DNA of 13,678 nt, taken from Bacteroidota bacterium. GTDB taxonomy: Bacteria > Bacteroidota > Bacteroidia > Chitinophagales > Saprospiraceae. The number at the start of each line of letters is the position of its first letter. Position 1 is the stretch's first letter. The translations under genes and the position numbers were made by a program. The notes below the pieces were generated by a model, which had not been told where the DNA came from, did not search any database, and saw nothing but the letters and a program-made list of their open reading frames with translations. The stretch lies in the NCBI GenBank assembly GCA_008501835.1, contig QQUB01000422.1:1-13678 (forward strand), in the 5' to 3' direction. Positions 1-5,574 of the stretch are shown here, one piece after another.

Positions 1-287
1 CCCATTTGATCATTTATATTCCGTGCGGCTTCGATGGCTTTGTCGGAAAGGTCCACACCGGTAACTTTTGCACCCATGCGGGCCATTTGCAGCGTGTCTT
101 GTCCAAAGTGACATTGGAGGTGCAGTACAGTTTTGCCTTTAATATCGCCCAGCATATTCATAACGATATCATCCAAAGGATTCTTCCCCTTAAGGAAGGC
201 TTCATTTTCGTAAAAATCAGATTCCAGGTGGACTGCTGTTCTTTTGTTCCAGGAGTCCTTGTTCTTTTCCAGGTAGTCTTGTGACAT
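1..287 (-). CDS. Class I SAM-dependent methyltransferase, N-terminal part (cut by window edge)
   Basis: The reading frame starts at an ATG at 287 and runs off the left edge, so only the first 95 residues are visible. Residues 53-65 (TVLHLQCHFGQDT) are the glycine-containing SAM-binding motif I in the LHLQCHFG variant seen in many Bacteroidota and actinobacterial methyltransferases. Residues 75-81 (VTGVDLS) end the second beta strand with Asp79, the acidic residue that normally binds the ribose hydroxyls of SAM. The N-terminal 50 residues are helical and charged with no signal peptide, so the enzyme should be cytoplasmic. The substrate cannot be told because the C-terminal half is missing. The start lies 93 bp downstream of the ribbon-helix-helix gene on the same strand, so cotranscription is possible but not shown. 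The family call is firm; anything more specific would be a guess. Confidence 0.85.
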   Translation of the reverse strand, partial: MSQDYLEKNKDSWNKRTAVHLESDFYENEAFLKGKNPLDDIVMNMLGDIKGKTVLHLQCHFGQDTLQMARMGAKVTGVDLSDKAIEAARNINDQM

Positions 288-380
288 GGTATTAGTTTTT
301 TCAGTTTAATTTTGACTACCCCTCGAACACACATGAAGTAAAATTGGTTCCAGGAGATGTGGCCAAAACTCAAGGAAGGA

Positions 381-845
381 TTATTTTTCCTTTTCTTTCA
401 GATATTCCGCTACAATATCGCGGATCATATATTTCAGGTAAGTTTTTTCCAGTTTGGCAATTTTCTTGAGTTGTTCCACCTGTTCAGATTCCAGCAGGAT
501 GGTGAGTCTACGGGTATCCTTGCTTGATTTACGAATCGTTTTGGGATCGATGGTGCTGCGGATCAAAGAATCCAGACCACCAAAGGATTTGCGCTCTGTA
601 GCAGAAGGGGATTTGCCTTTTTTCCCGGCGAGCTGATCCTGAATTTCCTCTTCGAAAGCTTCCGTCAGCAATGATTCCAGACCGTCAGCAAATTTTTTGG
701 ACGAGCCAGACTTTCTCCGGGCAGCAGCCTTGGGTTTGGCTGTCGCTGTTTCAGTCTTTTGCTCTTTGGACTGCTCCTCCTCTTCCTTGAAGAAGTCGTC
801 CCCAAACAGACTGTCAAAGCCCTCTGAAAATCTTTTTTTTCCCAT
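381..845 (-). CDS. Small ParA-partner protein: C-terminal ribbon-helix-helix-like domain plus three ParB-N-terminus-like motifs
   Basis: This 154-residue protein follows parA by 50 bp on the same strand. Residues 112-118 (RRLTILL) read as the short beta strand, and about 119-134 and 135-152 as the two helices, of a ribbon-helix-helix (Arc/CopG-type) DNA-binding domain. The rest is low-complexity, rich in Lys, Glu, Ala and Ser, and probably disordered. It carries three copies of one short motif: FSEGFDSLF at 6-14, FADGLESLL at 52-60 and FGGLDSLI at 88-95, each preceded by a basic pair (KKR, KK, RK). The motif resembles the extreme N-terminus of chromosomal ParB/Spo0J proteins (GLGRGLxALL type), which contacts ParA. 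No ParB/Srx nuclease domain or ParB-type HTH is present. Inference: this is the DNA-binding or adaptor partner of the ParA upstream. The gene order and RHH pattern are clear; the motif role is unproven. Confidence 0.72.
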   Translation of the reverse strand: MGKKRFSEGFDSLFGDDFFKEEEEQSKEQKTETATAKPKAAARRKSGSSKKFADGLESLLTEAFEEEIQDQLAGKKGKSPSATERKSFGGLDSLIRSTIDPKTIRKSSKDTRRLTILLESEQVEQLKKIAKLEKTYLKYMIRDIVAEYLKEKEK

Positions 846-861
846 GCTCTGGTTGCTGGTT

Positions 862-896
862 ACGGTAGACGGCCCACGGTAGACGGCCTACGGTTT
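862..896. repeat. Heptamer tandem repeat (ACGGnnn x5) between parA and its partner gene
   Basis: Five consecutive 7-bp units begin with ACGG (ACGGTAG, ACGGCCC, ACGGTAG, ACGGCCT, ACGGTTT). They can also be read as a 14-bp unit repeated about 2.4 times. The array fills most of the 50-bp spacer and ends at the parA stop codon. It has no coding potential of its own and resembles other short-period arrays in this window. Confidence 0.8.
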
Positions 897-1648
897 TAAC
901 GTTCAAATCTATTTAAAAATTCCTTACTCAAATTCAGGAAGTCATCTGCACCGATACTTTTCGGACCGTAAACAAAAATATCCTGTCTTTTGGCCGGGGC
1001 CTCTGCAAGGGTTACATTATCGCGGATGTAGGTGTCAAAAACGAGTTCACCAAAATACTTTTTGATGGTCTCAACCACATCCCTGTTCAAAACTTTTCTA
1101 CTGTCGTACATAGTGGCAATAACTCCACCGATTTCCAATTGTTTGTTCAGTCGTAACCTGACTTTCTGGATGACCTGTTTGATCTTGGCCAGTCCCTGTA
1201 AGGCCAGGAATTCTGTTTGCAAGGGAATAATGACCGTATCGCTGCTGGTCAGGGCATTTAATGTCAATAACCCCAACGACGGAGGGCAATCAATTAAAAT
1301 GAAATCGTAGTTGTTTCTTACCGGTTCAAACAATTCCCTTAGGATATACTCTCTTCCAGCCTCGTTGATCAGTTCCATTTCAGCACCTGACAGGTCGAGG
1401 GTAGAGGTTATTATATCCAAACCATTTTTGATTGTATAAGGTTCCAGTTCTGATTCTCCGCGGATGGCCTCGTAAATGGTATTCGGTAACCGGGGGGCAC
1501 CCAATGACAGCGATAAATTCGCCTGTGGATCCAGATCGATCAATAAAACCTTTTTTCCAAGCTCTACCAGGCCTGCTCCGATATTGATGGTACAGGTTGT
1601 TTTTCCAACACCTCCTTTATGATTTAATAACGAAATGATCTTTCCCAT
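896..1648 (-). CDS. parA: ParA/Soj-family partitioning ATPase
   Basis: A 250-residue MinD/ParA-type P-loop ATPase. The protein opens directly with the deviant Walker A motif (KGGVGKTT, residues 11-18, with the signature lysine at 11). Walker A' follows as VLLIDLDPQANLS, and Walker B as FILIDCPPSLG. These ATPases bind DNA non-specifically as ATP dimers and position plasmids, chromosome origins or protein clusters with a partner that stimulates hydrolysis. The frame stays open upstream to an ATG at 1735, but I chose the ATG at 1648: the family normally begins two to five residues before the first beta strand, and the 29 extra residues match nothing in it. No Shine-Dalgarno is visible. The next gene encodes a likely ribbon-helix-helix partner instead of a classical ParB. 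No canonical parS (TGTTNCACGTGAAACA) occurs here, so this may be an additional ParA system and not the chromosomal parAB locus. Confidence 0.93.
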   Translation of the reverse strand: MGKIISLLNHKGGVGKTTCTINIGAGLVELGKKVLLIDLDPQANLSLSLGAPRLPNTIYEAIRGESELEPYTIKNGLDIITSTLDLSGAEMELINEAGREYILRELFEPVRNNYDFILIDCPPSLGLLTLNALTSSDTVIIPLQTEFLALQGLAKIKQVIQKVRLRLNKQLEIGGVIATMYDSRKVLNRDVVETIKKYFGELVFDTYIRDNVTLAEAPAKRQDIFVYGPKSIGADDFLNLSKEFLNRFER

Positions 1649-1679
1649 GAATTGCGCGACTACGTATTTTTTTATGTGT

Positions 1680-1689
1680 TCAAATTTGA
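1680..1689. promoter_or_regulatory. Perfect 10-bp palindrome upstream of parA (possible operator)
   Basis: TCAAATTTGA is a perfect inverted repeat lying 31 bp upstream of the preferred parA start. Ribbon-helix-helix partition proteins commonly autoregulate by binding short palindromes at their own promoter, so this is a candidate operator. The motif is short and AT-rich and could be chance. Confidence 0.25.
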
Positions 1690-1774
1690 GACTGCCAAAA
1701 AAATGAATCGGAAGAATTTCTCCAAATTTAGACATTCAGATCAGTTATTATCGGTTAAATCAGTTTGATCTGTG

Positions 1775-1793
1775 CCTGCCTGCTGCAGGCAGG
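1775..1793. repeat. GC-rich perfect hairpin upstream of parA
   Basis: CCTGCCTG (1775-1782), a 3-nt loop and CAGGCAGG (1786-1793) form a perfect 8-bp stem in the 265-bp gap between the 84-residue protein gene and parA. On the minus strand it follows the small gene and could end or slow its transcription, but no T-tract follows. A related, less perfect structure lies at 11630-11651. The rest of the gap shows nothing recognisable except the 1680-1689 palindrome. Confidence 0.5.
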
Positions 1794-1913
1794 TTCTATA
1801 TTTTGTTGAATTAAAGGAGTTATTCTCCTATTTGACGGTTGTTTTTGAAACAGTTCTCAAGCAACAAAGATGCAAAGATTGTATTATAAAACACAAAATG
1901 TCATTGGCCTATT

Positions 1914-2168
1914 TTAATCTTCCTCTTCCAGTACTTTTTTGGCGTATTCTTCAAAATCAAAGTTGGTTAACCTGTCCCTGCATTTTTGGCAGTTGCCGAG
2001 GTGGGAGGTAACCCTTCTGCTGTCTTCAGAGCCTTGCTGATACTTGCCGGAAAGATAATCCCTGATGGTTCTGTCATCGAGGCATTGTCTTGACCGCACA
2101 ATCTGGAAAAAGATTCTGATTGCAGCCCAAAATGCCACCAGCGCCAATATGGTAAATACGAGATTCAT
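1914..2168 (-). CDS. Small membrane protein with a C-terminal anti-sigma-like zinc motif
   Basis: An 84-residue protein. Residues 3-23 are hydrophobic and form one membrane segment with Arg18 near its end; R25 and R27 follow, so by the positive-inside rule the C-terminus should be cytoplasmic. The cytoplasmic part has Cys29, then LxxYLSG, then H56-x3-C60-x2-C63 (HLGNCQKC), matching the HxxxCxxC signature of zinc-associated anti-sigma (zf-HC2) domains. In typical members the zinc domain comes first and the membrane segment after it; here the order is reversed. No ECF sigma factor gene lies nearby. The C-terminus (EEYAKKVLEEED) is strongly acidic. The gene sits 59 bp downstream of the lipocalin-like gene on the same strand. 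A role in binding a sigma factor or another regulator is only suggested by the motif. Confidence 0.7.
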   Translation of the reverse strand: MNLVFTILALVAFWAAIRIFFQIVRSRQCLDDRTIRDYLSGKYQQGSEDSRRVTSHLGNCQKCRDRLTNFDFEEYAKKVLEEED

Positions 2169-2184
2169 AAATTAAAGCATTAAA

Positions 2185-2218
2185 GTTGCTGTTTGCAAGA
2201 AACGAAAAAAACGGCAAC
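2185..2218 (-). terminator. Candidate hairpin terminator behind the lipocalin-like gene
   Basis: Ten-base arms at 2185-2194 (GTTGCTGTTT) and 2209-2218 (AAACGGCAAC) pair except at one position, with a 14-nt loop. Read on the minus strand, the stem begins 10 bp after the stop at 2228 and is followed by TTTAAT. The stem is only moderately stable and the T-tract is short, so it may act as a weak or leaky terminator ahead of the 84-residue protein gene. Confidence 0.35.
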
Positions 2219-2227
2219 CAGTTTCAA

Positions 2228-2650
2228 TTATTTGACCGACTTATAGGTATGCTCTACAAACCCATGTCTGCCTTGAATTGCAAGGACAAGCTTCGTAGAA
2301 GTCAGGTCACGAATTTCCCAACGATGATCGGTAATCTCCAAAGGGTTGCCGGTAGGTTGACCATTTTGAGTTTCAATGACAGTGCCTATTTTGGTGGAAT
2401 CTTGATTGAAGGCCCAAATTCCAGTAGCATCATTGTCATTGTCGAACTCACGATAAGAGCCGTCTTTTTTAAAAACCCGAAATTGCTTGTTAGCCGGATC
2501 TGCTTCCGAAATTGTACCTCCCTGATAGGGATCCTTTGAGGAGACAAATTCCCATTGCTGACAAAACATGTCCAGTTTTCCCTCCTCTTCACATTTGGAG
2601 GCCAGACTGATAAAGGCAAACAATACAGGGATCAAAATTCTAATTTTCAT
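2228..2650 (-). CDS. Exported lipocalin-like small protein
   Basis: A 140-residue protein starting at the ATG at 2650 (MKIRILIPVLFAFISLAS...). The frame stays open to 2710, but the extra 20 residues would precede the signal peptide and are not used. Residues 1-19 are a short signal peptide. Cys20 follows in LASKC, which resembles a lipobox but has Lys at -1 where Gly, Ala or Ser is normal, so lipidation is uncertain. After an acidic stretch (CEEEG) the sequence alternates short beta strands: WEFVSS at about 33, FRVFKKDGSYREF, GIWAFNQDSTKI, HRWEIRDLTSTKLVLAI. This layout matches the small lipocalin-like (calycin) proteins common in Bacteroidota, where the KLVL strand is typical. Ligand and role are unknown. 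It lies 60 bp behind the dehydrogenase gene on the same strand. Confidence 0.75.
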   Translation of the reverse strand: MKIRILIPVLFAFISLASKCEEEGKLDMFCQQWEFVSSKDPYQGGTISEADPANKQFRVFKKDGSYREFDNDNDATGIWAFNQDSTKIGTVIETQNGQPTGNPLEITDHRWEIRDLTSTKLVLAIQGRHGFVEHTYKSVK

Positions 2651-2710
2651 ATCCGATCTTTGATTTTTTGTTTTTCGCCCTGAAAGATAATACATTTTAG
2701 TTGGTCGCAC

Positions 2711-3592
2711 TTATTTTTTCTTTTCCAGGTAGTCATGTATGGCCGCAAAATCAAGTCTTCCCATGCCGGATTTTTTTGCGTCGGCAAACAATTCCTTTGC
2801 GATATTCACCAGATAAAGCGGCTGGTCATTTTCGTATGCAGTCAAAGCCGCCAGGTGTAAATCTTTGTGCATCCATTCGAGCGGGAACTGTACGTCGTAT
2901 TTTTCATTGCGAATCATTTCAGCCTTGAATTTGGTGAAAGGTGCTGAGACAACCAGGTTAGGGATAGTATTCAATAGAAAGTCTTTGTCGATCCCCATTT
3001 TCTCTCCGAGCAAGATGGTTTCCGAGAAAATGATCATCGATTGAGCCAGCATGGCATTGACGAGCATTTTGAAGGAGGCGCCCTTGCCGAGAGGACCGAT
3101 GTGCAGGACCTTTTGTCCCATGAAATCCATGAGTGGACGAACGCTTTCAACCAATGTTTCAGGACCTCCAACGAAAAAGGTGAGCTGGGCATTTTCAGCA
3201 TGTGGTTTGGTCCCGGCTACCGGAGCATCCAGAAACTCAACACCGTACTTTTCTGAAGCAGTTTTTGATTCCAGACTGAAAGAAGGGTTGACCGTTGAGC
3301 AGTCAATCCAAACAGCTCCTTTTTTCATATTAGCCAGTCCGCCGCCTTCTGATAACATGACCTGTTTCACTACTTCCGGCGTTGACAACATACTAAAAAC
3401 TATATCTGCTCCGTCTACAGCCTCTTTTACAGAATTAGCCAAAGTTGCTCCTGCACTTTTTAATAATTCCCCTGGCTCTTTCGATCGGTTATAAACAACC
3501 AGACCTATTCCATTTTTCAATAAATTCATAGCCATCCGGCTACCCATTATGCCAAGACCAATGAAGGCCACTTTCCTTTTTTCGTACTGCAT
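2711..3592 (-). CDS. NAD(P)-dependent beta-hydroxyacid dehydrogenase family protein
   Basis: A 293-residue protein of full family length (3-hydroxyisobutyrate dehydrogenase, 6-phosphogluconate-dehydrogenase-like, and GLYR1-type succinic/glyoxylic semialdehyde reductases). Residues 9-21 (AFIGLGIMGSRMA) are the Rossmann nucleotide-binding loop. The second strand ends in YNRSKEP (34-40), where the Arg after Asn often marks a preference for NADP(H). Residues 122-138 (DAPVAGTKPHAENAQLT) are the substrate-binding signature in the GLYR-like form (AGT in place of SGG). Lys175 and Asn179 in GKGASFKMLVN are the catalytic lysine and its partner. The enzyme should reduce a small semialdehyde or oxidise the matching hydroxyacid in the cytoplasm; the sequence does not fix the substrate. 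It follows the AraC-type regulator by 97 bp on the same strand, so that regulator may control it. Confidence 0.9.
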   Translation of the reverse strand: MQYEKRKVAFIGLGIMGSRMAMNLLKNGIGLVVYNRSKEPGELLKSAGATLANSVKEAVDGADIVFSMLSTPEVVKQVMLSEGGGLANMKKGAVWIDCSTVNPSFSLESKTASEKYGVEFLDAPVAGTKPHAENAQLTFFVGGPETLVESVRPLMDFMGQKVLHIGPLGKGASFKMLVNAMLAQSMIIFSETILLGEKMGIDKDFLLNTIPNLVVSAPFTKFKAEMIRNEKYDVQFPLEWMHKDLHLAALTAYENDQPLYLVNIAKELFADAKKSGMGRLDFAAIHDYLEKKK

Positions 3593-3689
3593 GATTCAAA
3601 ATTTTTGATGAATAATGGCCAAAATTAACCTCCTGACCAGGGAGGCATTGCCGGAAAACAGGCAGAATACTGATTTTCGGTCAAAAATT

Positions 3690-4553
3690 TCAGGACAGGA
3701 TGGTTGGGTCTGTCAACTGATGATTGCCTGGAGTTTCACCAAATACATTTTTGTAGGCTTTGATAAAGTGGGAAACATTGTCATAGCCTACCTCCATGGC
3801 GACTTCATTGACATTGAAGTCCGCATCTTCTAGTAATTTTTTTGCCATTTCCATTCTTTTATTGATGATCCATTTTCGGGGAGCAATTCCGTATTTTAAT
3901 TTGAATTCCCGTCTGAAAGTCGATTCACTCCGGCCAGTTAGGGATGCATAATCTTTTATGGATAATGGTTTGGAAAAATGATCCTCCATGAAAGCCTGCA
4001 GGTTTTTAAAAGGTTGATGTAATAGTCCGGCGAGCTGCTTGGCAACAGAAGGGTTTTCATTGATGAGCAGGCCGAAGAATTCCATTATTTTCAAAGTGAA
4101 AATTTGGTAAGAATAGGCAGTAGCAGGATTTATGGTTTTGAGAAAAATAAAGTATTCCTTAATGAGATCCGGTGCCTGAAATTTTAATAAGCCCTGACCG
4201 TTCTCCTGGTTTGACGAAATGCCATAGGTGTTTAATACCTCTCTTAAGGCTTGCTCCGACAAAAAAATATGATAGGATTGAAAGTTCTTTTCTTTTGGCA
4301 AGATATCCGTTACAGTATATAAGCCCTTTCTGATGATTCCTATTTCACCGGGGTTAATTGTCAAAATCTTCCCGGAGTCTTCAAGGATTCGTTGCTGGCC
4401 CTGCATGACTATGGAAATGCCATACATGGACACATAACTCTGCCTTTCGAAAATGGAAGAGGATAGCTCCTTTTCCAAAATTACCTGTTGTCTGCTGCGG
4501 TGTATCAGCTTAATGAAAGGTTCGTTGAATAATCTGTCAGGAATTACGACCAT
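3690..4553 (-). CDS. AraC-family transcriptional regulator
   Basis: A 287-residue regulator with the usual two-part build. Residues 1 to about 175 form an N-terminal cupin-like sensor or dimerisation region (LTINPGEIGIIRKGLYTV is the beta-barrel core), reminiscent of the ExsA-type group. The C-terminal DNA-binding domain spans about 180-280. Its first helix-turn-helix is near 197-222 (LSIKDYASLTGRSESTFRREFKLKYG) and the second near 247-276, with the family signature NEVAMEVGYDNVSHFIKAYKNVFGETPG. No signal peptide or membrane segment is present. The adjacent downstream reductase gene is on the same strand and is the most likely target. The effector is unknown. The 81-bp upstream spacer contains a CGCGAAG-type repeat but no convincing promoter. 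The family assignment is secure. Confidence 0.92.
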   Translation of the reverse strand: MVVIPDRLFNEPFIKLIHRSRQQVILEKELSSSIFERQSYVSMYGISIVMQGQQRILEDSGKILTINPGEIGIIRKGLYTVTDILPKEKNFQSYHIFLSEQALREVLNTYGISSNQENGQGLLKFQAPDLIKEYFIFLKTINPATAYSYQIFTLKIMEFFGLLINENPSVAKQLAGLLHQPFKNLQAFMEDHFSKPLSIKDYASLTGRSESTFRREFKLKYGIAPRKWIINKRMEMAKKLLEDADFNVNEVAMEVGYDNVSHFIKAYKNVFGETPGNHQLTDPTILS

Positions 4554-4569
4554 ATTAAATTTTTTTAAC

Positions 4570-4605
4570 CGCGAAGTACGCGAAGAAGCGCAAAGGGCAC
4601 AAGGG
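4570..4605. repeat. Nonamer repeat (CGCGAAGnn) upstream of the AraC-type gene
   Basis: CGCGAAGTA (4570-4578) and CGCGAAGAA (4579-4587) are followed by degenerate units GCGCAAAGG and GCACAAGGG. The array has a 9-bp period and lies in the 81-bp gap between the WD40 gene stop and the regulator start, both on the minus strand. Short repeats of this kind recur in Bacteroidota spacers; function unknown. Confidence 0.65.
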
Positions 4606-4634
4606 TAATTTGTTCTGGCTGGAATAAAATTTAA

Positions 4635-5558
4635 TTATTCCTGATCATTTTTTATTTCCCATGCTTTCACCGATCTGTCATCTCCGGTAGTGATGAGTTG
4701 AGCATTGAAGTCACTCCAGAGGATCTTGTTAACGGATTTGGAATGGGCCTGCATATCCTGACCTTTTATGGTAGTCAGCAACTTCAGATTTTCTGCATCC
4801 CAAATCTTCACGGTTTTATCCCGACTTCCGGAAGCCAGGTACTTGCCGTCGGGACTTGAAGCAATGCCGTAAATCGCATAAACATGTGGTTGAAAACCTT
4901 TGCTAAAGCTATAGTTATTTGAAACATCCCATTCCACCAGATAAGCATCCCGGGAACCCGATATCAGTCGTTTACCTTTATCGATATATCGAACTGCATT
5001 GACGGAAAAGCCCTTGAAGTGGCCCTCAAGTTTTTGTTTTTCACTGAAATGCTCAACATCAAAAATGCGGATATATCCATCTTCACTGCCCAATGCCATT
5101 TCATGACCATCAGGGTGGAAATCGAGGGAGCGCAGTTTGAATGGTCCTATTCCATGAGTGGAAATCAAGGAAAGATCCTCCATTTTCCAAATTGAAAAAC
5201 TGCCATCTCCGGAAAGGACAATAAAACCTGAACGGTCCGGCAAAATTGCCATCTCAAAAATGATAGATCGGTGGTGCTGAAGTATTTGGATTTCTTTTCC
5301 CTGCTTCAGGTCGATGACATGGATGCCCCCGGTGTAGCTGCCAGCGAGTAGCAAATGTTTTTCTTCCACGTATTTCAAAGCAAAGATCCGTTCCGGCATT
5401 CTGGCCAGCAACCGGCTTTTGACGTGGGACTCGAGATTCCATTCAACGATCAGATTATCGGAACCTCCTGAAAAAATCAAATGTGGTTCCGGTCCTTGTT
5501 CCAGTGCATAAACGGAAGACTTATGTCCTTCCAGTTGGGCTGTTCTTTTTATTTGCAT
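4635..5558 (-). CDS. WD40-repeat beta-propeller protein
   Basis: A 307-residue protein made almost wholly of seven WD40 repeats, enough for one closed seven-bladed propeller. Approximate blades are 9-41, 50-83, 93-125, 135-168, 177-211, 222-254 and 269-301. The best preserved are blades 1 (GH...SGGSDNLIVEW), 6 (SPDGKYLASGSRDKTVKIWDA) and 7 (AHSKSVNKILW...TTGDDRSVKAWEI). There is no signal peptide, transmembrane segment or additional domain, so it is probably a cytoplasmic protein-interaction scaffold; the partner is unknown. The start lies 16 bp behind the stop of the Omp85-family gene, a spacing that suggests one operon and perhaps joint function, although a cytoplasmic propeller and an outer-membrane barrel could not touch directly. 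The repeat assignment is firm; no enzymatic function is implied. Confidence 0.9.
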   Translation of the reverse strand: MQIKRTAQLEGHKSSVYALEQGPEPHLIFSGGSDNLIVEWNLESHVKSRLLARMPERIFALKYVEEKHLLLAGSYTGGIHVIDLKQGKEIQILQHHRSIIFEMAILPDRSGFIVLSGDGSFSIWKMEDLSLISTHGIGPFKLRSLDFHPDGHEMALGSEDGYIRIFDVEHFSEKQKLEGHFKGFSVNAVRYIDKGKRLISGSRDAYLVEWDVSNNYSFSKGFQPHVYAIYGIASSPDGKYLASGSRDKTVKIWDAENLKLLTTIKGQDMQAHSKSVNKILWSDFNAQLITTGDDRSVKAWEIKNDQE

Positions 5559-5574
5559 GAATCCTAAAGTATCT

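Noticed and set aside
381..1648. Classical chromosomal parAB locus with parS
   Set aside because: The partner lacks the ParB nuclease-like and HTH domains, and no TGTTNCACGTGAAACA-like parS site was found in the window.
1649..1735. N-terminal extension of ParA by 29 residues
   Set aside because: ParA-family proteins start immediately before the first beta strand; the extension has no family match and contains the palindrome at 1680-1689.
3615..3833. 72-codon plus-strand open frame between the reductase and the regulator
   Set aside because: Most of it is antisense to the AraC-type gene's conserved C-terminal helix-turn-helix, and it has no recognisable features.
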